DNA from: Gorillibacterium sp.
GTDB lineage: Bacteria; Bacillota; Bacilli; Paenibacillales; NBRC-103111
Length of the DNA: 14,023 nucleotides
Direction: 5' to 3'
Assembly: GCA_014380705.1 (NCBI GenBank)
Contig: JACMJI010000140.1
Span: 1 to 14,023, forward strand
A program made the position numbers and the translations under genes. How positions within the stretch are numbered: the stretch's first letter is position 1; each line of letters starts with the position of its first letter. Below are positions 1 to 7,541 of this stretch, one piece after another. The notes below the pieces were generated by a model. It made no database searches, had not been told where the DNA came from, and worked only from the letters and a program-made list of their open reading frames with translations.

Positions 1-121
1 ATAGGCGTTTTTACCAAAAGAATCGTAACTATGATAGCGTTTTCTTTCTCTTTTGAGAAAATCCTCTGCTTTTCATTCCTCACCTATAAAGCGGGATATA
101 TACTCAATAAAAAAAAGTTGA

Positions 122-151
122 TTGACGTTAGGAAATCAATGATGATATTAT
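122..151 (+). promoter_or_regulatory. Sigma-A-type promoter of the sulfate transport operon
   Basis: A -35 box TTGACG at 122-127 and a -10 box TATTAT at 146-151 are separated by 18 bases, close to the sigma-A consensus TTGACA/TATAAT. Transcription would begin near 158, leaving a leader of about 100 bases before the first gene. The leader carries a direct repeat of AAGTTTA at 170-176 and 188-194 that could be a regulator site, but I cannot assign it to a known regulator. I saw no S-box or T-box hallmarks in it. Confidence 0.6.
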
Positions 152-258
152 GCTTTTATAAATCACATTAAGTTTATCGGAATAATGAAGTTTAGGGAAA
201 GGGTTAAACAAGTTATTGAGGTTAGTACTTATTATACGGAGAAGGAGTGGATCAACAA

Positions 259-1341
259 ATGACAAACAAACAAGCGACTCAATGGAAAAGCTGGCTGCGA
301 AGGGGAGCAGGGCTTGCAGTGGCAGGTGTTCTTATTATTGGTGTTATAGGTTGCGGTAGTAGTGCTGCAAATACGAAGGGAGCATCTTCAACAGCTTTAA
401 AAGTTCCCAAACCAATAGAACTGCTGAATGTTTCCTATGATCCGACTCGGGAATTATATGAGGCTTTTAATCAGTCCTTTGCAGAATATTGGAAGAAGAA
501 AACAGGGCAAACCGTTACAATCCAACAATCCCACGGCGGTTCAGGTAAACAGGCTCGTTCGGTTATCGACGGATTGGAAGCTGATGTGGTGACCCTTGCT
601 TTGGCTTATGACATCAACGCAATTGCTGAATCGGGGCTGCTCTCCAAGGAATGGCAAAACAAATTAGAACATAATAGCTCGCCTTATACATCGACAATCG
701 TTTTCTTGGTGCGCAAAGGGAATCCCAAAGGCATCAAGGATTGGGATGACTTGACCAAGACAGGAGTCGAAGTAATTACACCCAACCCGAAATCATCGGG
801 AGGCGCGCGGTGGAATTACTTGGCCGCTTGGGGTTACGCACTTAAGCACAATAATAATGACGAAGCCAAGGCACGTGAATTTGTGGCAGCTTTGTACAAA
901 AATGTCCCGGTACTGGATTCTGGGGCGAGAGGCTCAACAACAACCTTCGTTGAACGAGAAATTGGCGATGTGTTAATAGCTTGGGAGAACGAGGCCTACT
1001 TATCACTAAATGAACTGGGAGCAGATAAGTTTGATATTATCTCTCCGTCAGTTAGCATCTTGGCGGAGCCCCCAGTAGCTGTTGTTGATAAAGTTGTCGA
1101 TAAGCGAGGAACACGTGAAGTTGCTCAAGCTTATCTGGATTACCTCTACACTGAAGAGGGTCAAACCATCGCTGCTGAAAATTATTATCGACCCCGCTTA
1201 CCGTCCGTTGCTGATAAATTTAAAGATAAATTTACTAAGATTGAATTATTCAGCATCAGCGATTTTGGTGGATGGACACAGGCACAGAATAAGCATTTCA
1301 GTGATGGCGGCGTTTTTGATGAGATTTACCAGCCCAAGTAA
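259..1341 (+). CDS. sbp: Sulfate ABC transporter, sulfate-binding lipoprotein
   Basis: Extracytoplasmic receptor that captures sulfate (possibly thiosulfate) and passes it to the CysTW permease. The N-terminus has basic residues, a hydrophobic stretch (about 17-31) and a lipobox ending VIGC, so Cys32 should be lipidated and anchor the protein to the outer face of the membrane. The mature part begins with the family hallmark SYDPTRE (59-65), followed by [12 protein letters not shown] and [11 protein letters not shown], all typical of the Sbp/CysP family. The length of 360 residues is normal once the lipoprotein signal and linker are counted. I chose ATG 259 because AAGGAG at 242-247 lies 11 bases before it. 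The GTG at 247 in the same frame overlaps that ribosome site and is unlikely. First gene of the operon, 33 bases before cysT. Choosing between sulfate and thiosulfate as main ligand is not possible from sequence alone. Confidence 0.93.
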   Translation: MTNKQATQWKSWLRRGAGLAVAGVLIIGVIGCGSSAANTKGASSTALKVPKPIELLNVSYDPTRELYEAFNQSFAEYWKKKTGQTVTIQQSHGGSGKQARSVIDGLEADVVTLALAYDINAIAESGLLSKEWQNKLEHNSSPYTSTIVFLVRKGNPKGIKDWDDLTKTGVEVITPNPKSSGGARWNYLAAWGYALKHNNNDEAKAREFVAALYKNVPVLDSGARGSTTTFVEREIGDVLIAWENEAYLSLNELGADKFDIISPSVSILAEPPVAVVDKVVDKRGTREVAQAYLDYLYTEEGQTIAAENYYRPRLPSVADKFKDKFTKIELFSISDFGGWTQAQNKHFSDGGVFDEIYQPK

Positions 1342-1374
1342 TGAGGGGTATTTGATAAGCGGAGGAATTTTCTT

Positions 1375-2211
1375 ATGACTCGTGTCCGGAAAATAAAAAG
1401 CGTTCTTCCAGGCTTTGGCCTCTCTATGGGCTTTACAATTTTATATATGAGTTTAATCGTGCTGATTCCATTAGCTGCTGTCTTCCTGAAAGCATCTACT
1501 TTAAGTTGGGACCAATTATGGCAAACTGTAACCGCTCCTCGTGTGGTCGCCTCTTACAAAATAACGTTTTACACGAGTTTTGTTGCCGCTGTGATCAACG
1601 CTGTTTTTGGCTTTGTGGTCGCTTGGGTCCTTGTTCGCTACCGTTTCCCTGGCAGAAGAATAATGGATGGAATGATTGATATTCCATTTGCTTTGCCTAC
1701 AGCAGTTGCCGGAATCGCATTGACGACGATTTATTCGCCGAACGGTTGGATCGGAAGCTTACTTGGTAAGATCGGCATTAAAGCGGCTTATACTCCGCTT
1801 GGGATCATCATCGCACTGACTTTTATCGGGCTTCCTTTTGTGGTTAGAACCCTGCAGCCTGTTCTTGAGGAGCTGGATAAGGACCTTGAGGAGGCTGCGG
1901 CTAGCTTAGGCGCACATCGCCTTCGCACCTTCGCTAAAGTTATTTTCCCAGAAATGCTATCACCACTACTGACGGGATTCGCCCTTGCGTTTGCACGTTC
2001 ACTTGGTGAATATGGCTCCGTCGTTTTTATATCAGGCAATATGCCGATGAGGACGGAGATTGCTCCTTTGCTAATTATGACTAAGCTTGAGCAGTTTGAT
2101 TATGCAGGGGCCACTGCTATTGCGGCGGTATTGCTTATTCTGTCCTTTACTATGCTGCTTTTTATAAATCTGGTGCAATGGCGAACGAATCGGAGGATGC
2201 TGCCGAGATGA
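1375..2211 (+). CDS. cysT: Sulfate ABC transporter permease CysT
   Basis: One of two membrane subunits that form the sulfate channel. The 278-residue protein has about six hydrophobic segments, near residues 18-38, 64-87, 99-120, 141-160, 200-222 and 245-267. The cytoplasmic EAA loop that docks on the ATPase is clear at about 172-193 ([20 protein letters not shown]). The segment LGEYGSVVFISGN near 210-222 is typical of CysT/CysU, as is the motif DIPFALPTAVAG near 102-113. Start ATG 1375 follows GGAGG at 1361-1365 with 9 bases between. It sits between the binding protein and cysW with short gaps, which supports one transcript. The CysT rather than CysW call rests on gene order and on those motifs; the two are paralogues, so the label is slightly less certain than the function. 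Confidence 0.93.
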   Translation: MTRVRKIKSVLPGFGLSMGFTILYMSLIVLIPLAAVFLKASTLSWDQLWQTVTAPRVVASYKITFYTSFVAAVINAVFGFVVAWVLVRYRFPGRRIMDGMIDIPFALPTAVAGIALTTIYSPNGWIGSLLGKIGIKAAYTPLGIIIALTFIGLPFVVRTLQPVLEELDKDLEEAAASLGAHRLRTFAKVIFPEMLSPLLTGFALAFARSLGEYGSVVFISGNMPMRTEIAPLLIMTKLEQFDYAGATAIAAVLLILSFTMLLFINLVQWRTNRRMLPR

Positions 2212-2235
2212 CGCTCGAGCTAAAGGAGGTTTCCT

Positions 2236-3102
2236 ATGTCCGTGATCACGACCACACAGGCAGCTAGACCACAATCGAGGCCGCGCCATCTTAATGAATC
2301 GCCATGGGTTCGCTGGACGCTAACGACTGTTGCTGCATTATTCTTGTTCGTTATATTGGTCCTTCCCCTTGTTTCTATATTTGCCGAAGCTTTCAAAAAG
2401 GGGGCGGAGCTGTACTTCGCTTCCCTCAAGGAAAAGAATGCTTTAGCTGCAATTAAGCTGACCCTCCTTGTTGCACTCATAGCTGTTCCACTTAACACGA
2501 TCTTCGGGGTTGCCGCTGCATGGGCCATCACTAAGTTCCGATTCAGAGGGAAAAATATTCTCCTAACTTTGATCGATCTGCCCTTTTCCGTATCCCCCGT
2601 TATCGCAGGACTTGTCTTCGTTCTTATTTTTGGCGCTCGTGGCTGGTTTGGCCCTTATTTGTCTGAGCATGATGTAAAGATTATTTTTGCTGTCCCCGGC
2701 ATCGTTCTTACCACCATTTTCGTCACCTTTTCTTTTGTAGCGAGAGAATTGATCCCCCTCATGCAAGCGCAGGGTACTGTGGAGGAGGAAGCAGCAGCTA
2801 GTCTTGGAGCAAATGGATGGCAGATTTTTCGCAAAGTTACTTTACCCAATATTAAATGGGGGCTTCTATATGGAGTGATCCTCTGTAATGCTCGGGCAAT
2901 GGGCGAGTTTGGAGCTGTATCCGTTGTATCTGGGCATATCCGCGGCAGAACCAACACTCTCCCGCTTCATGTAGAAATTCTATATAACGAGTATAACTTT
3001 TCCGCAGCGTTTGCAAGTGCTTCATTACTCGTCCTGCTGGCATTTATCACTTTGGGTGTCAAAACACTGGTTGAATGGAAGTCAGGTAAGCTTCATGAAT
3101 AA
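2236..3102 (+). CDS. cysW: Sulfate ABC transporter permease CysW
   Basis: Second membrane subunit of the sulfate importer, pairing with CysT. The protein has 288 residues with a polar N-terminal tail (about 1-27), then hydrophobic segments near 28-50, 72-98, 107-132, 147-170, 207-232 and 258-278. The EAA loop is at about 183-205 ([19 protein letters not shown]), followed by the CysW-like [19 protein letters not shown] near 219-237. ATG 2236 has an almost ideal ribosome site, TAAAGGAGGT at 2221-2230, five bases upstream, the strongest in the operon. The gene starts 24 bases after cysT ends and stops 15 bases before cysA, so all three should be co-transcribed. Nothing is unusual in length or composition. 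Confidence 0.93.
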   Translation: MSVITTTQAARPQSRPRHLNESPWVRWTLTTVAALFLFVILVLPLVSIFAEAFKKGAELYFASLKEKNALAAIKLTLLVALIAVPLNTIFGVAAAWAITKFRFRGKNILLTLIDLPFSVSPVIAGLVFVLIFGARGWFGPYLSEHDVKIIFAVPGIVLTTIFVTFSFVARELIPLMQAQGTVEEEAAASLGANGWQIFRKVTLPNIKWGLLYGVILCNARAMGEFGAVSVVSGHIRGRTNTLPLHVEILYNEYNFSAAFASASLLVLLAFITLGVKTLVEWKSGKLHE

Positions 3103-3117
3103 GGGGGGGAAAGCCCA

Positions 3118-4173
3118 ATGCATATTAGCGTAAATAATCTCAATAAGCAGTTTGGCAAGGATTATGCTGTAAAAGATGTAAGCTTTGACATTGAGGAAGG
3201 TAAGCTGATTGGCCTCCTCGGCCCGAGCGGTGGGGGAAAGACAACCATTCTGCGGATGCTGGCGGGACTTGAACAGCCCGATTCAGGAGAGATTTTTTTT
3301 CATGGCAACCGAGTGGAGAACACCCCTCCCCAAAAACGAGGCATTGGGTTTGTCTTTCAAAACTATGCTCTTTTCAAACATATGACTGTGGCAGATAATA
3401 TCGCCTTCGGTCTTACAGTCAAAAAAGCTTCTCGTAGAGAAATCAAGGCTCGCGTGGATGAGCTGCTTACGCTTACGGGGCTTGCTGGTCTTGGGCTGCG
3501 CTATCCTCATCAGTTATCGGGTGGACAGCGGCAACGAGTTGCCTTTGCTCGGGCAATCGCTCCACAGCCTCAGCTGTTGCTCCTGGATGAACCATTTGCC
3601 GCGATTGACGCCAAGGTTCGCAAGGAACTAAGGACATGGTTGAAGGAAATGATTAGCCGACTAAGAATCACAAGTATTTTTGTCACCCATGATCAGGAGG
3701 AAGCGGTTGAGGTAGCCGACGAAATTATGGTCATCAACAAAGGTCGATTAGAGCAAAAAGGTTCTCCTTGGGATATTTATAAGCGACCTGCAACGCCCTT
3801 TGTAGCTGCATTTATCGGTGAATCCAATTCAATAGAGGATTGCTCCACACTAAGGGGCTTTGAACAGGTAGGTGCGGCGAAGGCCATGATCCGCCCCGAA
3901 TTCATTGAGCTCAGTAAACAGGGTGAGAGCACCCTCTCCTCTGCTGCAGAGCAGGGGATCGTGCGTAATCTTTATTTCCGTGGAACCATTTGGGAGGTGG
4001 AGGTTGAGGCAGGTAATCATCGACTTATGGCCTATCGTTCTCTTGAAAAGGAGACTCTGCAGATCGGTGATCCAGTGGGTGTACTCATTCATCGTTTATA
4101 TCGTTTCGATGATGTATCCGGCAGTATGGTAGAGAATATGGGGAAAGTCGACCCGATGCCGATCTATATTTAA
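3118..4173 (+). CDS. cysA: Sulfate ABC transporter ATP-binding protein CysA
   Basis: Cytoplasmic ATPase that powers sulfate import through CysT and CysW. All nucleotide-binding motifs are present in 351 residues: Walker A GPSGGGKT (35-42), Q-loop Gln81, signature LSGGQRQR (133-140), Walker B LLLLDEP (153-159), and the H-loop His191 in VTHDQEEA. After about residue 235 comes a roughly 115-residue regulatory tail with AMIRPEFIEL and a beta-rich TOBE-like segment, as in other CysA proteins. Walker A has Gly where many relatives have Ser (GPSGSGKT), a common variant. ATG 3118 follows a run of seven Gs (3103-3109), which is an unusual ribosome site. Last gene of the operon, with a terminator about 37 bases after its stop. 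Confidence 0.94.
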   Translation: MHISVNNLNKQFGKDYAVKDVSFDIEEGKLIGLLGPSGGGKTTILRMLAGLEQPDSGEIFFHGNRVENTPPQKRGIGFVFQNYALFKHMTVADNIAFGLTVKKASRREIKARVDELLTLTGLAGLGLRYPHQLSGGQRQRVAFARAIAPQPQLLLLDEPFAAIDAKVRKELRTWLKEMISRLRITSIFVTHDQEEAVEVADEIMVINKGRLEQKGSPWDIYKRPATPFVAAFIGESNSIEDCSTLRGFEQVGAAKAMIRPEFIELSKQGESTLSSAAEQGIVRNLYFRGTIWEVEVEAGNHRLMAYRSLEKETLQIGDPVGVLIHRLYRFDDVSGSMVENMGKVDPMPIYI

Positions 4174-4209
4174 ATCTAACAGCATAAATTGCCCGCCTAT
4201 TGAGCGGCT

Positions 4210-4238
4210 AGAGCCAGGAGCTATTAGCTGGCTTTTTT
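4210..4238 (+). terminator. Rho-independent terminator of the sulfate operon
   Basis: AGCCAG at 4212-4217 pairs with CTGGCT at 4228-4233 around a 10-base loop, and the 3' arm runs into six Ts (4233-4238). Two further weak pairs (4210-4211 with 4234-4235) lengthen the stem. It lies 37 bases after the cysA stop and separates the sulfate operon from the deacetylase gene. Confidence 0.85.
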
Positions 4239-4269
4239 GTTGCCTTTAGGATGAATAGGAAAATTGTCA

Positions 4270-4298
4270 CTAACAGGTTACAAGAAAGATGCTATAGT
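4270..4298 (+). promoter_or_regulatory. Candidate extended -10 promoter of the deacetylase gene
   Basis: TATAGT at 4293-4298 is preceded by TGC (4290-4292), giving an extended -10 box. CTAACA at 4270-4275 is a four-of-six -35 match with 17-base spacing. Transcription would start near 4305, giving a leader of about 110 bases in which I see no strong structure. A perfect TTGACA at 4370-4375 is a rival -35, but its best -10 candidates (4391-4398) are poor and would start transcription on top of the ribosome site. Confidence 0.45.
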
Positions 4299-4417
4299 TA
4301 TTTTGAAATATTGAAACAATACTTAGGCTTACAACGTCCATTCATATAGGAAACCAACATAGTTGAAGTTTGACAATAGGCATTTTATAGGTTAATACTG
4401 AGGGGATATCAAGCAAC

Positions 4418-5566
4418 ATGAATAAACGTAAAGGCATCAATAGTATATTAGTGCTCTGCACCATTTTTTTATTGCTAACAACTCTATCATTCCCATCGTT
4501 AAATATGAATCATGCGCAGGGCAATGCGTTGGAGTCTTCTTTCTCCCCTGATCCCATTGAATCCGCAACCAATTCTCCTATCGTACCGGTCCAACCGACA
4601 ACCATAGTAGAGAATGACATAACAAGCTCGCCAATGCCAAGCACTACGCCAATGCCAAGCACTACATCTATACCGGTAAGCACTTCAAAACCAACCGCAG
4701 TACCAACCATCAAGAGTACAACCAAGCCGACGGCCACACCAAAGCCAACAAGCAAACCAACCGTTACACCGACGCCTATTATCGCTTCTAAAGAGATTTT
4801 CTATTCCGATAAGGTTGCCGTTTTGATGTATCATAATTTTGATCATAGAGAAAAGGGTACTAGTATTTCGGGACCGTTAATGGAGGCCCAGTTTAGGACA
4901 CTGTTGAAACATAACTTTCATTTCATCTCCATGCAGCAATTTTTAGCCTATAAGCTGAATAACGGGAAGGTACCCGTCAATGCGGTATTGGTTACCTTTG
5001 ATGATGGCTATCAGGATTTTTATACAGTAGGACTTCCGCTCTTTAAAAAGTACAAGATACCTGCGACCAATTTCATAATCGTTAAAGCAACGGATAAGGG
5101 GACAGGGTGGTCTCCTCATCTCACCTGGGATCAGATGCGGGCCATGACGAAAGAGGGAATGAGCTTTTATAGTCATACCTATGACCAACACTACTATATT
5201 GATTTCTATAATAGAAATGGTGTGAAGCTAAACGGACCTATTCTTACGACCTACGCTTGGCTAAAAGATAAAAAACGATTAGAAACGGTCACTGAGTACC
5301 GCGGACGAATACAAAACGATTTGGCTAAGGCAGATAGCCGTATTCGTTCTGAACTAAATACTCAAACGGATGTATTATCCTACCCTTACGGAGCTTTTAA
5401 TGATGATGTGATGAGAATCTCCAATAGTCTTGGGCACAAATTGCAGATGACGATACAAAATGGTGTGAATGACCGCAAGGGAAGCAAGGTTAAGCGCATG
5501 AATGCAGGCTATAAGAACATTACAGGCGATGACCTTATTGGAATGATAAAAGAAGCGTTAAAATAG
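4418..5566 (+). CDS. Exported polysaccharide deacetylase (NodB fold)
   Basis: Probably removes N-acetyl groups from an extracellular or cell-wall polysaccharide. The 382-residue protein starts with a basic tail and hydrophobic core (8-27), a signal peptide or uncleaved anchor. A Thr/Ser/Pro/Lys-rich spacer (about 45-122) follows, with PMPSTT twice in a row and many TKPT/TPKP units, likely crossing the wall. The catalytic domain runs from about 128 to 382: VAVLMYHNF (133-141), metal motif TFDDGY with Asp195 and Asp196, His253 and His258 in SHTYDQH, and SYPYG (321-325). The His-x4-His spacing resembles, from memory, the PgaB/IcaB poly-N-acetylglucosamine deacetylases more than the His-x3-His peptidoglycan enzymes. 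ATG 4418 follows AGGGG at 4401-4405 by 12 bases, a slightly long gap. Substrate unknown; no ica/pga-like synthase gene lies nearby. Confidence 0.88.
   Translation: MNKRKGINSILVLCTIFLLLTTLSFPSLNMNHAQGNALESSFSPDPIESATNSPIVPVQPTTIVENDITSSPMPSTTPMPSTTSIPVSTSKPTAVPTIKSTTKPTATPKPTSKPTVTPTPIIASKEIFYSDKVAVLMYHNFDHREKGTSISGPLMEAQFRTLLKHNFHFISMQQFLAYKLNNGKVPVNAVLVTFDDGYQDFYTVGLPLFKKYKIPATNFIIVKATDKGTGWSPHLTWDQMRAMTKEGMSFYSHTYDQHYYIDFYNRNGVKLNGPILTTYAWLKDKKRLETVTEYRGRIQNDLAKADSRIRSELNTQTDVLSYPYGAFNDDVMRISNSLGHKLQMTIQNGVNDRKGSKVKRMNAGYKNITGDDLIGMIKEALK
4631..4666 (+). repeat. Tandem 18-base repeat in the deacetylase spacer
   Basis: Two adjacent 18-base copies (4631-4648 and 4649-4666) differ only in the last base and encode PMPSTT twice. 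They lie in the low-complexity spacer of the deacetylase. The unit is a multiple of three, so changes in copy number would alter stalk length without breaking the frame. Confidence 0.8.
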
Positions 5567-5574
5567 TAGACTTA

Positions 5575-5617
5575 GGGTCGATCAAGGGCTTTATATCCTT
5601 GGATCGGTCCTTTTTTT
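5575..5617 (+). terminator. Rho-independent terminator after the deacetylase gene
   Basis: GATCAAGG (5580-5587) pairs with CCTTGGATC downstream with one bulged base, and the flanking GG/CC pairs extend the stem. The 3' arm ends at 5610 and is followed by seven Ts (5611-5617). It starts nine bases after the stop codon and isolates the deacetylase from the gatCAB operon. Confidence 0.85.
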
Positions 5618-5659
5618 ACAATATAGATAAGTTATGTTCTTTTTAACATCATCGATTGA

Positions 5660-5688
5660 TTGAGGAAATAAAGCGACTAGGCTATAAT
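5660..5688 (+). promoter_or_regulatory. Sigma-A promoter of the gatCAB operon
   Basis: TTGAGG at 5660-5665 and a perfect TATAAT at 5683-5688 are separated by 17 bases. Transcription would begin near 5695, about 70 bases before gatC, so the leader includes the hairpin at 5715-5734. Confidence 0.75.
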
Positions 5689-5714
5689 GATAAAATAATT
5701 CAGAGTCATCCACT

Positions 5715-5734
5715 GTGGCGCGGTAGTGCGCCAT
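5715..5734 (+). promoter_or_regulatory. GC-rich hairpin in the gatC leader
   Basis: TGGCGC (5716-5721) and GCGCCA (5728-5733) form a perfect 6-base-pair stem with a 6-base loop GGTAGT; a G-U pair (5715/5734) adds a seventh. It sits just downstream of the predicted transcription start and about 20 bases before the gatC ribosome site. There is no T-run after it, so it is not a terminator. It might stabilise the 5' end of the mRNA or bind a regulator; the role is not visible from sequence. Confidence 0.5.
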
Positions 5735-5765
5735 GCGGACAGGCTTATTCAAAAGAGGTGCGGCT

Positions 5766-6053
5766 ATGAGCATTTCCATTAAGCAGGTAGAACACGTAGC
5801 TAAATTAGCCAGGCTCGCTCTTACCGATGACGAGAAGGCAACCTTTAACGAGCAACTTAATGCGATTCTTCATTATGCAGGCAAACTCGATGAGCTCGAT
5901 ACAGATAATGTTGAGCCGACAAGCCATGCGATGCCTCTTCACAATGTCTTGCGCGAAGACGTGGTACGCCCTTCGCTCTCTATTGACCAGGTGCTGCTTA
6001 ATGCCCCGGATGAAGAGGATGGTCAGATAAAAGTTCCAGCAGTGATGGAATAG
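5766..6053 (+). CDS. gatC: Asp-tRNA(Asn)/Glu-tRNA(Gln) amidotransferase subunit C
   Basis: Small subunit of the GatCAB complex, which converts Glu-tRNA(Gln) to Gln-tRNA(Gln) and, in many bacteria, Asp-tRNA(Asn) to Asn-tRNA(Asn). GatC wraps around GatA and GatB and stabilises them. The 95-residue protein shows the family pattern [16 protein letters not shown] near the N-terminus, [26 protein letters not shown] in the middle and a C-terminal segment with [11 protein letters not shown] chose ATG 5766 because AGAGGTG (5754-5760) lies five bases upstream and homologues start about here. An in-frame ATG at 5733 has no ribosome site and falls inside the leader hairpin. It is followed by gatA after 13 bases. 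Confidence 0.95.
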   Translation: MSISIKQVEHVAKLARLALTDDEKATFNEQLNAILHYAGKLDELDTDNVEPTSHAMPLHNVLREDVVRPSLSIDQVLLNAPDEEDGQIKVPAVME

Positions 6054-6066
6054 AGGGGGTCAGGAT

Positions 6067-7524
6067 TTGAGTTTATTTGAGCGCTCGCTTCGTGATATAC
6101 ATACGGGGCTTAACCAAAAACAATTTAGCGTAGAAGAGCTGGTTAACGAATCAATAGAGCGAATTCATCATGTAGATGGACGCATTCGTGCTTTCCTTGG
6201 CATCTATGAAGAGGATGCACGGCGTACAGCGAAGCAACTAGATCAGAAGCTACACGAGGGAGGGGAACGCGGTCTCTTGTTTGGACTGCCTGCTGGGATT
6301 AAGGACAATATGAATACGGAAGGCAAGCTGACAACCTGTGCCAGCAAATTTCTTGCCAACCATCAATCCATTTACGATGCAACGGCCATCCGCAAGCTGA
6401 ATGATGCTGATTATGTACTCATCGGTAAGACCAACATGGATGAGTTCGCCATGGGTGGGTCAAATGAAAACTCTAGCTTTCACCCTACATACAACCCTTG
6501 GAACACGGAATATGTACCCGGAGGCTCGAGTGGCGGTTCCGCAGCTGCCGTTGCAGCCGGAGAAGTTTATTTTGCGCTCGGCTCTGATACAGGAGGTTCG
6601 ATTCGTCAGCCTGCTGCTTATTGTGGGGTGGTTGGGTTGAAACCAACCTATGGTCTTGTTTCAAGGTTTGGGCTGGTTGCCTTTGCTTCATCTCTTGACC
6701 AAATTGGACCGATAACCAAGAATGTTGAAGATAGCGCCAGTGTTCTGCAAGTAATAGCCGGACATGACAATATGGATTCTACATCGCTCAAGGTTGATAT
6801 TCCCGATTACCGAACAGCATTAACGGGCGACGTTAAGGGGCTGCGCATCGGTGTGCCTCAGGAATATCTCGGGGAGGGCGTTTCCCCTGAGGTGCGAGAG
6901 GCAGTCATGAAAGCTCTGAAAACATTTGAAGATCTCGGAGCAATCTGGGAGGAAGTATCTCTTCCCCACACAGAGTACGCGGTTGCCACTTATTATCTTC
7001 TAGCTTCTTCAGAAGCATCCTCCAACTTGGCTCGTTTTGATGGTGTTCGTTATGGAGCAAGGACAAATCATGCGGATAACCTAATCGATCTGTACCGCAA
7101 ATCCCGGAGTGAGGGTTTTGGTCTTGAGGTCAAAAGACGGATCATGCTGGGCACTTATGCACTCAGCTCCGGATACTATGATGCTTACTATTTAAAAGCA
7201 CAGAAGGTTCGGACATTGATCAAGCAGGATTTTGATAAAGTCTTTGAACAATACGATGTCATTATTGGACCAACCGCACCAACACCTGCCTTCAAGGTGG
7301 GTGCTCAGGTAGACGATCCACTGACGATGTATCTTAACGATATTCTTACGATACCAGTAAACCTTTCAGGTATGCCAGCGATTAGCATTCCATGTGGACA
7401 AGCTGACGGCCTGCCCATTGGACTGCAAATTATAGGTCGAGCTCTTGACGAATCTACCGTGCTTCGTGCGGCTTATGCCTTTGAACAAAATACGGATTAC
7501 CATAAAGCTCGGCCGAAGCTTTGA
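6067..7524 (+). CDS. gatA: Asp-tRNA(Asn)/Glu-tRNA(Gln) amidotransferase subunit A
   Basis: Glutaminase subunit of GatCAB: it hydrolyses glutamine and channels ammonia to GatB. The 485-residue protein belongs to the amidase signature family. The catalytic Ser-cisSer-Lys triad is visible as Lys79 (in GIKDN), Ser154 (in PGGSSGGS) and Ser178 (in [12 protein letters not shown]), all at positions usual for Gram-positive GatA. The family stretch [20 protein letters not shown] follows. Translation starts at a TTG (6067) preceded by GAGGGGG at 6053-6059 with 7 bases between; no ATG fits better, and TTG starts are common in this group. Its stop (7522-7524) lies just before the gatB ribosome site, so the subunits should be made in step. 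Confidence 0.97.
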   Translation: MSLFERSLRDIHTGLNQKQFSVEELVNESIERIHHVDGRIRAFLGIYEEDARRTAKQLDQKLHEGGERGLLFGLPAGIKDNMNTEGKLTTCASKFLANHQSIYDATAIRKLNDADYVLIGKTNMDEFAMGGSNENSSFHPTYNPWNTEYVPGGSSGGSAAAVAAGEVYFALGSDTGGSIRQPAAYCGVVGLKPTYGLVSRFGLVAFASSLDQIGPITKNVEDSASVLQVIAGHDNMDSTSLKVDIPDYRTALTGDVKGLRIGVPQEYLGEGVSPEVREAVMKALKTFEDLGAIWEEVSLPHTEYAVATYYLLASSEASSNLARFDGVRYGARTNHADNLIDLYRKSRSEGFGLEVKRRIMLGTYALSSGYYDAYYLKAQKVRTLIKQDFDKVFEQYDVIIGPTAPTPAFKVGAQVDDPLTMYLNDILTIPVNLSGMPAISIPCGQADGLPIGLQIIGRALDESTVLRAAYAFEQNTDYHKARPKL

Positions 7525-7541
7525 AGGGAGATGAAGTGAAC

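Noticed and set aside
41..64. Small hairpin TTTCTC-TTTT-GAGAAA upstream of the sulfate operon
   Set aside because: Only six AT-rich pairs and no T-run after it; too weak to call a terminator, and no upstream gene is visible.
158..246. S-box (SAM) riboswitch or T-box in the sulfate operon leader
   Set aside because: The leader is short, lacks the conserved cores of both classes and has no terminator hairpin before the gene.
247..258. GTG start four codons before the sulfate-binding protein ATG
   Set aside because: It overlaps the AAGGAG ribosome site, so initiation at ATG 259 is far more likely.
5591..5779. Minus-strand reading frame over the gatC leader
   Set aside because: It covers the terminator, promoter and leader hairpin of the + strand operon and has no recognisable protein features or credible ribosome site.
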